Shown here piece after piece: positions 39,245 through 50,442 of a stretch of DNA of 64,000 bases (within the stretch, counting starts at the first letter, position 1; each line of letters starts with the position of its first letter). Under the pieces are notes generated by a model. The model worked only from the letters and a program-made list of their open reading frames with translations. It had not been told where the DNA came from and made no database searches. Origin of the DNA: Saccharothrix australiensis (GTDB lineage Bacteria; Actinomycetota; Actinomycetes; Mycobacteriales; Pseudonocardiaceae); contig NZ_RBXO01000001.1 in assembly GCF_003634935.1 (NCBI RefSeq), positions 5,853,501-5,917,500 on the forward strand, in the 5' to 3' direction. The position numbers and the translations under genes were made by a program.

Positions 39245-39736
39245 GTGGTCGGGGACGACGGACTGGACGAAACGCTTGCCGCGCGGATCGCCAGCCTTGA
39301 GGCCGAGGTGATGGGACTGCGCAAGGCGGTGCAGACCCGCACCGTCATCGGACAGGCCACCGGCCTGATCGCGGCCGTGCAGGGCTGCACGCCCCAGCAG
39401 GGCTTCCAGCTGCTGGTAGCCATGTCGCAACACCACAACGTCAAGCTGCACACCATCGCGGTGAAGCTGCTCGACCTCGCGGCCGAACTCGGGCCGCGCC
39501 AAGCCGTGCGCGCGGTGCACCTGTCGGCCGAGTCGAACGGCGCGGTGGCACCAGCGGACTGGCCCGGCGTCGAGGTCGTGCACGCGGCACGGCGGCTGGT
39601 CGCGGCCTACGACGCGGCGGGCACGGCCGGTGACGAGCACCCGGACGTGCGAAGACAGCTGGCCGACCAGATCACCCTGGCCGGTCAGCTGCTGGCGGAG
39701 AAGTTGACCGAGGTCGGCTGGCTGCCCGACAGCTGA
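39245..39736 (+). CDS. ANTAR-domain RNA-binding antitermination protein
   Basis: 163 residues from a GTG at 39245 preceded by GAGAGGAG; an in-frame ATG at 39089 would add 52 residues of unrelated Pro/Ala-rich sequence. The ANTAR domain (about 12-80) shows the conserved start of helices: LRKAVQTRTVIGQATGLI followed by CTPQQGFQLLVAMSQHHN and LHTIAVKLLDLA. ANTAR proteins bind paired RNA hairpins and prevent termination. The C-terminal 80 residues are helical and unrecognised; there is no GAF sensor. Its 3' end overlaps the 3' end of treZ by 52 bp on the opposite strand, so readthrough could make antisense to treZ. Confidence 0.87.
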   Translation: MVGDDGLDETLAARIASLEAEVMGLRKAVQTRTVIGQATGLIAAVQGCTPQQGFQLLVAMSQHHNVKLHTIAVKLLDLAAELGPRQAVRAVHLSAESNGAVAPADWPGVEVVHAARRLVAAYDAAGTAGDEHPDVRRQLADQITLAGQLLAEKLTEVGWLPDS

Positions 39737-41415
39737 ACGACCGCGAACGACTCGGCGGGCAGGCGCACCGCCTGCCCGGCCGCCTCCGCCGCGTCGGACG
39801 CGAGCAGCACCTCGCCGGGCGCGCCGAGCGGCACCTCCGCGGCCGGGCCGAGGTTGCACACCACCCGCAGCGCGCCCCGGTGCAGCACCAGCACGTCACC
39901 CGAACAGGTGACGTGGAAGCGGTCCAGCCGGGGATCGGCCAGTTCCGGCCGCGACCGGCGCAGCGCGATCAGCGACCGGTACAGGTCGAGCACCCGGCGG
40001 TGCGGCTCGGCCGACAGCTCGTCCCACGCCAGCGTCGAGCGCTCGACGGTGGCCGGGTCCACCGGGTCGGGCACCTCCGACTCGCCCCACCCGTGCCGGG
40101 CGAACTCCCGCCGCCGCCCGGTGCGCACCGCCTCCGCCAGCTCCGGGTCGGGGAACGAGGCGAAGAACTGCCACGGCGTGCTCGCCGCCCACTCCTCGCC
40201 CATGAACACCATCGGCGTGTACGGGGAGCAGAACACGATCGCCGCGCCCACCGCGAGCCGCCCGAACGGCACCGTCGCCGACAGCCGGTCGCCCACCGCC
40301 CGGTTGCCGACCTGGTCGTGGTTCTGGAGGTAGGCGAGGAACCGGTAGCCGGGCAGGCGGCGGTCCACCGGCCGCCCGTGGTGCCGCCGCCGGAACGACG
40401 ACCAGGTGCCCGCGTGGAGGAACACGTCCCGCAGGGTCCGGGCCAGCGCGCCCTCGAAGTCCGGGTAGTACCCGGTGGTCTCCCCGCTCAGCGCCACGTG
40501 CAGCGCGTGGTGCAGGTCGTCGGACCACTGCGCGGCCAGCCCGTACCCGCCCGCCTCGCGCGCGGTGACGAGCCGGGCGTCGTTCAGGTCGGACTCGGCA
40601 ATCAGCGTCAGCGGCCGGCCGAGCGCCGCCGACAGCGCGTCCACCTCCTCCGCGAGCTGCTCCAGCACGTGCCGGGCGCCGCGGTCCACCAGCGCGTGCA
40701 CCGCGTCCAGCCGCAGCCCGTCGACGTGGAAGTCGCGCAGCCAGCCGAGGGCGTTGTCGACGACGTAGCGGCGCACCTCGTCGGAGTCCGCGCCGTCCAG
40801 GTTCAGGCCAGGGCCCCAGTCGTTGCTGCCCGCGAAGTACGGCCCGAACCGGTCCAGGTACGCGCCCGACGGCCCGAGGTGGTTGTAGACCACGTCCAGC
40901 AGCACGGCCAGTCCTCGCGCGTGGCAGGCGTCCACGAACCGCTTGAACCCGTCCGGCCCGCCGTACGGCTCGTGCACCGCGCCCCACAGCACGCCGTCGT
41001 AACCCCAGCCCGCGACGCCGTCGAACGCGTTCACCGGCATGACCTCGACGTGCGTGATCCCCAGGTCGACCAGGTGGTCGAGCCGCTCCACCGCGCCGTC
41101 GAAGGTGCCCGCCCGCGTGAACGTCCCGACGTGCAGCTCGTAGATCACCGCGCCCGGCAGCGCCCGCCCGGTCCACGACCCGTCGGTCCACTCGAACGCC
41201 GAGTGGTCGTAGACGCGGGACGCCTCGTGCACGCCGTGCGGCTGCCACCGCGACCGGGGGTCGGGCAGCGGGTCGCCGTCGAGGACGAACGCGTAGTCGG
41301 TGCCGTCGACGGGCGAGTGCCACCACCCGCCGTCGCCGGCCGTCATCTCGTGATCCTGCCCGTCGACCCGCACCGCGACGCGCTCGTGGTGGGGCGCCCA
41401 CACCGAAAAGCTCAC
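39685..41415 (-). CDS. treZ: Maltooligosyltrehalose trehalohydrolase
   Basis: 576 residues, GH13_10. It hydrolyses the alpha-1,4 bond next to the terminal trehalose of maltooligosyltrehalose, releasing trehalose. N-terminal beta-sandwich (about 1-90, SFSVWAPHHERVAVRVDG), then the TIM barrel with nucleophile Asp in VDGLRLDAVHAL, acid Glu in LIAESDLND and Asp in YLQNHDQVGNR. GTG start overlaps the treY stop by four bases (GTGA), indicating coupled translation. Last gene of the malQ-treX-treY-treZ run. Its stop lies inside the convergent ANTAR gene, with no intergenic terminator between them. Confidence 0.97.
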   Translation of the reverse strand: MSFSVWAPHHERVAVRVDGQDHEMTAGDGGWWHSPVDGTDYAFVLDGDPLPDPRSRWQPHGVHEASRVYDHSAFEWTDGSWTGRALPGAVIYELHVGTFTRAGTFDGAVERLDHLVDLGITHVEVMPVNAFDGVAGWGYDGVLWGAVHEPYGGPDGFKRFVDACHARGLAVLLDVVYNHLGPSGAYLDRFGPYFAGSNDWGPGLNLDGADSDEVRRYVVDNALGWLRDFHVDGLRLDAVHALVDRGARHVLEQLAEEVDALSAALGRPLTLIAESDLNDARLVTAREAGGYGLAAQWSDDLHHALHVALSGETTGYYPDFEGALARTLRDVFLHAGTWSSFRRRHHGRPVDRRLPGYRFLAYLQNHDQVGNRAVGDRLSATVPFGRLAVGAAIVFCSPYTPMVFMGEEWAASTPWQFFASFPDPELAEAVRTGRRREFARHGWGESEVPDPVDPATVERSTLAWDELSAEPHRRVLDLYRSLIALRRSRPELADPRLDRFHVTCSGDVLVLHRGALRVVCNLGPAAEVPLGAPGEVLLASDAAEAAGQAVRLPAESFAVVQLSGSQPTSVNFSASS

Positions 41416-43564
41416 CGATCTCCTCGCACCAGCAGTGCCACCGGGTAGTGGTCCAACAGGTCGGCCAGGCGGGTCGCCGCGGGCCGGGACGTCAGCACGT
41501 CGGTCCAGCGGCCCGGCGGCAGCGGCAGCTCCGTGTCGCCCCAGCCGCCCGCCTCGGCCAGGCCCACCGGCAGGCGGGTCGCCACCGCGACCAGGCCGGA
41601 GCGCTCGAACGCGACCAGGTGGTCGGCCGCCGGCCCCGCCGCGCGCAGCGGCCGGTAGCCGCGGAACAGCTCGGGCCGCGCCCGGCGCAGCGCCAGCGCC
41701 CGGTGCACCACCAGCAGCTTGGCCGCGCCCGAGTCGTCCACCGCGGGCAGCCACCCGGCGCGGACCCGGTCCAGCAGCCCGCGGCGCACCGCGTAGTCCA
41801 CCGGCCGCCGGTTGTCCGGGTCGACCAGCGACAGGTCCCACAGCTCGGTGCCCTGGTACACGTCCGGCACGCCGGGCGCGGTGAGCTGGAGCAGCTTCTG
41901 CCCCAGCGCGTTGGACCAGCCGTGCGGCGCGATCCGGGAGACGAACTCCGCCACCTCGCCGGCGACCGGGCCGCCCAGCACCTGCTCCGGCCACGCCGCG
42001 ACGGCCGCCTCGAACTCCTCGTCGTGGTCGACCCACGTGGTGCGGACCTTGGCCTCCTTGGCCGCCTTGTCCAGGTAGGCCGCCATCCGCTCGGCGGTGA
42101 TGGGCCACGCGCCCACCAGCGACTGCCACGCCAGCGCGGCCAGCGACGGCTCGTCGATCGGGTGCGCGGATGACCAGCGCCGCACGGCGGCGGCGAACTC
42201 GTCGGGCAGCTCGGCCAGCACCGCGAGCCGCGCCCGCACGTCCTCGGACCGCTTGGTGTCGTGGGTGGACAGCGCGGTCATCGCGGCGGGCGACCCGGCC
42301 TCCCGCGCGGCGGCCCGCGCGTGGAACTCGGCGGGCGGCACCCCGAACCGGTCCGGCGCGCCGCCGACCTCGTTCAGCGCCACGAACCGGGTGTACCGGT
42401 AGAACGCGGTGTCCTCGGTGCCCTTGGCCACGACCATGCCGGAGGTCTGCTGGACGCGGGTGGCCAGCTCGCCGCGCGGGTCCGCCCGCACCTGCTCGTC
42501 CAGCGCCCGCGCGGCGGGCGACGTCGCGGCCGCGACCGCCGCGCGCCAGGCGTCCCAGCCCTCCGGCAGGTACGACCGGTACACCGGGAACGCGACCATC
42601 ACCTGCGCCACGGCGTCCTCGGCCTGCGCCCGGTCGGGGTGGTCGACCAGCGCGGCGATCCGCCGCACCTCGGCGCGCAGGATGCTCCGCGCCACCAGGT
42701 CGCGGCACTCGCGCTCGACCGCCGCGAAGTCCACCGGCACGCCCAGCTCCGCGGCCAGCGCCGTGATCGCGGGCTCGCCCGCCGGGTCCACGAACACACC
42801 GCACACCTCGCGCAGCGCGTCGTAGCCCGTGGTGCCGTCCACCGGCCAGCTCGCCGGCAGCGCCTCGTCGGGCCCGAGGATCTTCTCGACCACGAGCCAG
42901 CAGCCCGCGCGCTCCTTGAGCCGCCGCACGTACCCGCCGGGGTCGGCCAAGCCGTCGGGGTGGTCCACCCGCAGCCCGGTCACGTCGCCCGCCGCGACCC
43001 ACCGCAGCACCTCGCGGTGCGTCGCGTCGAACACCTCCGGGTCCTCCACCCGCACGCCGGCCAGCGTGGTGATGTCGAAGAACCGCCGGTAGTTCAGCTC
43101 GGCGTTGCCGCGCCGCCAGAACACCAGCCGGTAGTGGTCGTGCTCGCGCTCGTCCTCCGGCGACCCGGCGAACGGCAGCAGCAGCGGGCCCGCGGACCGG
43201 TCGACGTCGAAGTAGCCCGCGTAGGGCGAGTCCTCGCCGCGCTGGAGCACGTCCCACCACCAGGGGTTGGCGGGGCTGTCGTCCACCGCCATGTGGTTGG
43301 GCACGATGTCCAGCACCAGGCCGAGGCCGGCTCGCCGGAGCGCCTTGCCGAGCGCCTGCCTGCCGGTCTCGCCGCCGAGCTCCTCGCGCGCCCGCGTCGG
43401 GTCCACCACGTCGTAGCCGTGCGTCGACCCCGGCACGGCCTCCAGCAGCGGAGAGGCGTAGAGCGCGCCGACGCCCAGCGCGTCGAGGTAGTCGACGACG
43501 GCCTCGGCGTCGGCGAAGGTGAAGTCGGGGGTGAACTGGATGCGGTACGTCGACGCGGGCGGGG

Positions 43565-43568
<4 letters not shown>
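41412..43568 (-). CDS. treY: Maltooligosyltrehalose synthase
   Basis: 718 residues, GH13_26. Converts the reducing-end alpha-1,4 linkage of maltooligosaccharides into alpha,alpha-1,1 (trehalosyl). N-terminus STYRIQFTPDFTFADAEAVV is diagnostic. Catalytic motifs GLRVDHPDGL (nucleophile Asp), LVVEKILGPDEALP (acid Glu) and ALSTHDTKRSED. The family's long insertion (about 250-400) is present. ATG overlaps the treX stop by four bases and its own stop overlaps treZ, so treX-treY-treZ are translated in series. Confidence 0.97.
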
Positions 43569-45691
<2,123 letters not shown>

Positions 45692-45767
45692 TGATGCTCC
45701 TCGGGGGCGAGCTGGAACGAATGCCTCTCGGGGACGAGCGGGAACTGGTCGACCCTGCGCTGCTGGA

Positions 45768-46103
45768 TCACGTCCTCCGGGCCTGCGACCGGACGAGCCT
45801 GCCGCGGGCCGCGACGAGCAGCAGCCTGGCCTCCTGGAGTTCGCCGTACCGCAGGTGCTCGGTGGCGGCCTCGGCGCAGGCCACGGCCTGCACCAGGGCG
45901 TCGTCGGTGCCCGGACCGGCGCGGCGCAGCGCTTCCCGGAGGGTTTCCTCGGCGGTGAGCGCGCCGGACAGCGGGTCCGCGAGGTTCGACGGGCGGACCG
46001 CGTCCAGGGCGCTCTCCACGGCCAGTTCGAGCACGTCCGCCGAACGCGGCGGGATGACCTGTTCAGGCACCAGCCCGGTGCGGGAGACCAACTCGGTGTT
46101 CAC
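45768..46103 (-). CDS. Hypothetical protein in the trehalose cluster (111 aa)
   Basis: GTG start at 46103 with GGAGGTGG nine bases upstream. A helical protein with ADVLELAVESALDAVR, TAEETLREALRRAGPGTDD, LVQAVACAEAATEHL and LQEARLLLVAARGRL, all amphipathic helices. No cysteine cluster, membrane span or known domain was recognised. Its position between malQ and treX on one strand suggests a cluster-specific role, possibly a regulator or enzyme partner, but the sequence does not show it. The upstream open frame to 46157 has no ribosome site. Confidence 0.75.
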   Translation of the reverse strand: MNTELVSRTGLVPEQVIPPRSADVLELAVESALDAVRPSNLADPLSGALTAEETLREALRRAGPGTDDALVQAVACAEAATEHLRYGELQEARLLLVAARGRLVRSQARRT

Positions 46104-46151
46104 GGGAGAATGCCACCTCCAACCATGACGCGGTGACTGACAGACGATACT

Positions 46152-46165
46152 CCGCACCGGTGCGG
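46152..46165. other. 14-bp perfect palindrome between malQ and the hypothetical gene
   Basis: CCGCACCGGTGCGG, with no spacer, lies 24 bp after the malQ stop and about 50 bp before the next start. It could be an operator for the 111-residue/treX transcript or a short terminator. Confidence 0.4.
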
Positions 46166-46189
46166 GTCGCGTGACGAGCGGGTTCCCGC

Positions 46190-48052
46190 TCAGCGCCCGC
46201 GACCCGCCGCCAGGGCGGCGGCCACCGCGCGCACCCGCGCGTCGGTGAAGAACTCCGACAACCGCACCGGCAGCGGTATCCGCCAGTTCGGGTACTCGTC
46301 GACGGTGCCCGGCAGGTTCGGCTGGCGGATCTCGCCGAGCGCGTCCTGGGGTGAGGTGAGCAGCAACGACGAGGGCGCCTTCGCCAGGAGGGCGTGGAAC
46401 GCGGTGACGAGGTCATCGACGGCCAGACCTTCCTGTTCGAGGAGCGCGACCAGTTCGGCGCGCTCGCGCCCGGCAGCGTGGTATTCCCCGTCCACGTCGC
46501 CTTCAAACTGCCCCAGTTCGGCTCGCACCCGAACGTGTTCCGCCGCCAGGAACCCGGCCGCGGTCGGCAGGTCGTGGGTGGAGATGCTGGCCATCGCGGA
46601 CCCGGTCCACTCGGCAGGCGGGATCAGCGGGTGGCCGGGCCGCTCGTAGTCGCGCTGGAACCACAGGACGGCGGAGCTGAGCATCCCGTGCTCGTGCAGC
46701 GCCTCGGTGACCTTCGGCTCGACGGTGCCCAGGTCCTCGCCGACGACGACCGCGCCCGCCCGGTGCGCCTCCAGCGTCAGCACGGCCAGCATCGCTTCGT
46801 CGTCGTAGCGCACGTAGGTACCGCGCGCGGGCGACTCGCCCGGCGGTATCCACCACAGCCGCCACAGCCCGGCGACGTGGTCGACGCGGATGCCGTCGGC
46901 GTGCGCGAGGACGTTGCGGATGACCGCGCGGAACGGCTCGTAGCCCTGCTCCGCCAGCCGGTCGGGCCGCCACGGCGGCAGGCCCCAGTCCTGGCCCTGC
47001 CTGCTGAACGCGTCCGGCGGCGCGCCGACCCGGACGTCCGGCGCGAACGCGTCCCGCACCGCCCACGTGTCCGCGCCGCCGGGGTGCACGCCGACCGGCA
47101 GGTCGTGGACGATGCCGACGGCCATCGCGCCGGCCGCCCGGCGCGCGGCGGCCAGCTGCTGCTCGCACAGGTGCTGGAGCCAGGCGTGGAAGGCGACGCG
47201 GTCGGGGTCGGCGGTCGCGGTGGCCGGGTCGCGCTGCTGCTCGGGCCAGGCGCGCCAGTCCGGGCCGTGCACCTCGGCCAGCGCGCAGAACCGGGCGAAG
47301 TCGCGCAGCTCGCCGGTCGGCTCGACGTGCTCCACGCGGGTCCAGAGCAGTTCGAGCGCGGCCTTCTTGGCCAGCCACACGGCGTCGTAGTCGATCAGCT
47401 CGGTGTCGTTGTCCGGCCGGAGCGCGTCCACCGCCGCCCTGGTCGCCGCGTCGGCGTCCCGGTAGGCGGGCACGTCGGCGACCCGCAGGTACAGCGGGTT
47501 CGCGAACCGGCGGCTCGCGGGCGAGTAGGGCGACCGCTCGACCGGGGTGGTGGGGCTGATCGCCTGGACCGGGTTGACCAGCAGCACGCCCGCGCCGAGG
47601 TCGTCGGCGGCGCGGCGGGCGGTGGTCGCCAGGTCGCCGAAGTCGCCCATGCCCCACGACTCGTCCGACCTCATCGCGTAGAGCTGGAGCATCAGGCCCC
47701 ACGTGCGCGGTGGCGGCGGTAGCCGGCGGGGCGCGACGATCACCGTGCGGTCGCCCAGCCGGTGGTAGCCGGGCGGGAGCGCGGCGGGCAGGGCGACGGA
47801 GCCGCCGTCCTCCAGCGCGGCGACGCCCGGCCCGTCGAGCACGTCGCCCTCGCGCAGCACGACGGTCCTCGGCTCGGGCCGGGGCGCGGCCAGCGCGCGC
47901 CGCACCGCCCCCGGTGTCGAGGCGTCCACGTCCAGTTGGGCCAGCACGGCGACCACGACGTCGGCGTCGACGTCCACCCGGCGCTGCCCGGCGTCCTCGT
48001 AGTGGGTGGCCACGCCGTGTCGTTCGGCCAGTGCGATCAGCTCGTCGTCCAC
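46190..48052 (-). CDS. malQ: 4-alpha-glucanotransferase (amylomaltase)
   Basis: 620 residues, GH77. Transfers maltosyl and longer units between glucans, rebuilding chains long enough for TreY. The N-terminal 130 residues form the beta-domain extension seen in actinobacterial MalQ. Core motifs: WGMGDFGDL, nucleophile Asp in GIRVDHVAGLWRLWW, acid Glu in VVVGEDLGTVEP and Asp in SISTHDLPTAAGF. GTG start at 48052; no strong ribosome site. Lies 106 bp downstream of a LacI-type regulator on the same strand and upstream of the hypothetical-treX-treY-treZ run. Confidence 0.96.
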   Translation of the reverse strand: MDDELIALAERHGVATHYEDAGQRRVDVDADVVVAVLAQLDVDASTPGAVRRALAAPRPEPRTVVLREGDVLDGPGVAALEDGGSVALPAALPPGYHRLGDRTVIVAPRRLPPPPRTWGLMLQLYAMRSDESWGMGDFGDLATTARRAADDLGAGVLLVNPVQAISPTTPVERSPYSPASRRFANPLYLRVADVPAYRDADAATRAAVDALRPDNDTELIDYDAVWLAKKAALELLWTRVEHVEPTGELRDFARFCALAEVHGPDWRAWPEQQRDPATATADPDRVAFHAWLQHLCEQQLAAARRAAGAMAVGIVHDLPVGVHPGGADTWAVRDAFAPDVRVGAPPDAFSRQGQDWGLPPWRPDRLAEQGYEPFRAVIRNVLAHADGIRVDHVAGLWRLWWIPPGESPARGTYVRYDDEAMLAVLTLEAHRAGAVVVGEDLGTVEPKVTEALHEHGMLSSAVLWFQRDYERPGHPLIPPAEWTGSAMASISTHDLPTAAGFLAAEHVRVRAELGQFEGDVDGEYHAAGRERAELVALLEQEGLAVDDLVTAFHALLAKAPSSLLLTSPQDALGEIRQPNLPGTVDEYPNWRIPLPVRLSEFFTDARVRAVAAALAAGRGR

Positions 48053-48158
48053 GTGGGACAGCTTCGCGGCACGGGGCGACCGGGAGCCAGGCGGGGGTGG
48101 TCTTGCTCACCCGATGGTCGCAGGAACCGGCGCCGGCGTCCACGGACGGGACGGCCGG

Positions 48159-49115
48159 TCATCGCGGTCCCGTCGACTCCCGGACCACCAGGCGCACCGA
48201 CGGCGGCTCGCCGCCGTGGGACTCGCCGCCGTGGGACTCGCCGCCGTGGGACTCGCCGCGCAGCGCGGCCAGCAGCCGGCCGACGGCGTGCTCGCCGCGC
48301 TCCCGCCAGGCGCCCTCGACGGCGGTGATGCCGACCGCCCGCGCGAGTTCGGTGCCGTCGAGGCTGACGATCGACACGTCGCCGGGCACGTCCCGGCCGT
48401 CGCGGCGCAGGCGCAGGAACACGCCGAGCGCGACCTCCCCGCCCGCGCAGACGACGGCGGTGGGCAGCCGGTCGCCGTCCAGCAGCACGTCGACCACCTG
48501 CTCGCCGCCCGCGACCGTCGGCGAGGACCACAGCGTCCACTCCGGGCGCACCCGCAGACCCGCCTCGACCAGCAGCTCGCCGCAGGACTCGTCGGCGTCC
48601 TCGGCCAGCACCAGGGCGACCTCGCGGTGCCCCAGGTCGCGCACGTGCGCGGCGGCCAGGCGCAGCGCGTCGCGCAGGTCGTCGTCGCGCACCGCGACCA
48701 CGGGCACCGCCACCCCGTCCAGCGCGGCCCGCTCGTCGTCGGCCAGCCGCGCCGACAGGGCGAGGACCCCGTCCACCCGGCGGGCCAGCGCGGGCAGGTC
48801 CTCGAAGAACGCGGCGCGCGCGCCGTCGTCCCGCAGCACGTAGAGCAGCACGTCGTAACCCGCGGCGCGCAACGCGCCCTCCGCGCCCGCGAGGAGGTCG
48901 CCGCGCCCGCCGTCGGCGGTGAGCACCGCCACGGCGTACTTGCGGCCGCCCGCCAGGCTGGAGGCGTCGCGGGCGATCGCGTACCGCATCCGCTTGGCCA
49001 CCTCGGTGACGTAGCGGCGGGTCGCCTCGGACACGCCGGGCTCGCCCCGCAGCGCCCGCGACACCGTCGCGGCGGACACCCCGGCGGCCCGCGCGACATC
49101 GGACATGCTGGTCAA
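48159..49115 (-). CDS. LacI family transcriptional regulator
   Basis: 318 residues. DNA-binding helix-turn-helix MSDVARAAGVSAATVSRALRGEPGVSEATR (motif AAGVSAATVSRAL) plus hinge helix VAKRMRYAIARDASSLAGG. The periplasmic-binding-like sensor domain follows (about 55-300; KYAVAVLTADGG, GVLALSARL, DVSIVSLDGTELARAVGITAV). TTG at 49115 is chosen because GGGAGGTG lies five bases upstream; the ATG three codons later is an alternative. Tail contains three GESHG pentapeptide repeats. Lying directly upstream of malQ and the tre genes, it probably represses them in response to a maltooligosaccharide or similar sugar. No obvious palindromic LacI operator was found by eye. Confidence 0.93.
   Translation of the reverse strand: MTSMSDVARAAGVSAATVSRALRGEPGVSEATRRYVTEVAKRMRYAIARDASSLAGGRKYAVAVLTADGGRGDLLAGAEGALRAAGYDVLLYVLRDDGARAAFFEDLPALARRVDGVLALSARLADDERAALDGVAVPVVAVRDDDLRDALRLAAAHVRDLGHREVALVLAEDADESCGELLVEAGLRVRPEWTLWSSPTVAGGEQVVDVLLDGDRLPTAVVCAGGEVALGVFLRLRRDGRDVPGDVSIVSLDGTELARAVGITAVEGAWRERGEHAVGRLLAALRGESHGGESHGGESHGGEPPSVRLVVRESTGPR
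48207..48260. repeat. 15-bp tandem repeat in LacI tail
   Basis: Three perfect tandem copies of CTCGCCGCCGTGGGA (48207-48251) and a partial fourth, encoding GESHG repeats near the C-terminus. Confidence 0.92.
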
Positions 49116-49289
49116 CTCACACCTCCCGGACTGACACGAGAGTAGCCAGGACCGGGCGGCGACCTCGGCGCGAGCACGGTGCGCGACGTTCCCACGACGC
49201 CGCGCCGGAAGGCCACCGCGCGACCCGCGCCTCGGGCAGCGAGGAGCCCACCCGCGGTCGCACCGCACACGGATGTCGGCCGGTCCCCC

Positions 49290-50240
49290 TCAGGCTCCGG
49301 GCGCGAGCGCGCGCACCAGGTCGAGCTGGTCCGCGCCCGTCGGCAGGACGGCGATGATCGGCGTGTCCACCCCGTTGGCCGCGTACTCGGCGACCCGCGC
49401 CCGGCACCGGTCCACGTCGCCGTGCACGACCAGGTCGTCCACGACCTCGTCCGGGACGAGCGCCGCCGCGCCGCGCCGGTCACCGGCCGCCCACGCCTCG
49501 TGCATCGGGCGCAGCGCCTCGCCGCGACCGAGCCAGTCGTGGAACGCCGCGTACGCGGGCACGGTCAGGTAGGTGCTGATCAGCGCCCGGCCGAGCGCGC
49601 GTGCGGCGGCGGCGTCCGCCGTGGGGCACACGAAGACCCGCGCCGCGAGTTCGCCCCGGCCCAGCTCGGCGCGCACCTTGCCGACGTCGCCCGCGCCCAG
49701 CCAGTTGGTGATCGCGCCGTCGGCCTCCCGCCCGGCGAGCCGCAGCATGGTCGGGCGCAGCGCGGCGAGCATGATCGGCACCCGCCGCTCCGGCGGGCGT
49801 TCGAGGCGGAACCCCCGCACGGCGAACGTCTCGTACTCCTCGCTGACCTTCCCACCCGCCAGCGCGGCCTTGAGGAAGCGGAGGGTGTCGCGGGTGCGCT
49901 TGACCGGCTCGGCGAAGTCGACCGCGTTCCACCGCCGCACGATCGTCGGCGAGGACGAGCCGATGCCGAGCACGAACCGGTGGCCGGACACCTCGGCGAG
50001 CGTGGCGGCGGTCATGGCGAGCGTCGCCGGGCCGCGCGTGTAGACCGGGGCGACGGCCGTGCCGAGGCGCAGGCCGTCCGACCACTGCGCGGCGAGCGCG
50101 AGCGGCGTGAACGCGTCGGCGCCCGCCGTCTCCGCCGACCAGACGTCGGTGTAGCCGAGGTCGGCCAGCTCGGCGACCAGGGCGCGGTGGTCGAGCACCG
50201 GGACGCCCGTCAACGGCAGCGTGACTCCCCAGCGGCCCAC
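49290..50240 (-). CDS. LLM-class F420-dependent oxidoreductase
   Basis: 316 residues, luciferase-like TIM barrel. N-terminus RWGVTLPLTGVPVLDH, then LADLGYTDVWSAET, LGTAVAPVYTRGPATLAMTAATL and the cofactor-site block FVLGIGSSSPTIVRRWN, which match the F420-dependent LLM subgroup (TIGR03841-type in actinobacteria). GTG start at 50240. A 16-bp TetR-type palindrome centred 60 bp upstream suggests single-gene control by a TetR repressor that is not encoded next to it. Substrate unknown. Confidence 0.9.
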   Translation of the reverse strand: MGRWGVTLPLTGVPVLDHRALVAELADLGYTDVWSAETAGADAFTPLALAAQWSDGLRLGTAVAPVYTRGPATLAMTAATLAEVSGHRFVLGIGSSSPTIVRRWNAVDFAEPVKRTRDTLRFLKAALAGGKVSEEYETFAVRGFRLERPPERRVPIMLAALRPTMLRLAGREADGAITNWLGAGDVGKVRAELGRGELAARVFVCPTADAAAARALGRALISTYLTVPAYAAFHDWLGRGEALRPMHEAWAAGDRRGAAALVPDEVVDDLVVHGDVDRCRARVAEYAANGVDTPIIAVLPTGADQLDLVRALAPGA

Positions 50241-50292
50241 GTCCGCCTCCGTCCCGAGGTTCCGGGGTTCCGAGCCGCCACCGTACCCCAGG

Positions 50293-50308
50293 TACCGACC
50301 AGTCGGTA
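50293..50308. promoter_or_regulatory. TetR-type operator palindrome upstream of the LLM oxidoreductase
   Basis: TACCGAC-CA-GTCGGTA, perfect 7-bp arms with a 2-bp centre, 53 bp from the GTG start. Form and spacing are those of common TetR-family operators (an ACCGAC/GTCGGT core). No TetR gene is in the window. Confidence 0.65.
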
Positions 50309-50327
50309 TGCGCGTACGGGTGCGCGC

Positions 50328-50378
50328 ACGGCCGTGGGCCCGTGCCCCGGCGTCACCGGGTCACGGGCCCACGGCCGT
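50328..50378 (-). terminator. Strong terminator of the M23 peptidase gene
   Basis: Perfect 17-bp arms (ACGGCCGTGGGCCCGTG and complement) with an inner CCCGG/CCGGG stem and a 5-nt apex, located just past the M23 stop codon at 50443. Confidence 0.88.
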
Positions 50379-50442
50379 GTGTGTCGAACTGTCGGTCCCG
50401 GATCACCACGCCTCGGGGTGGCGCAGGGTGCTCCGGACCGGA

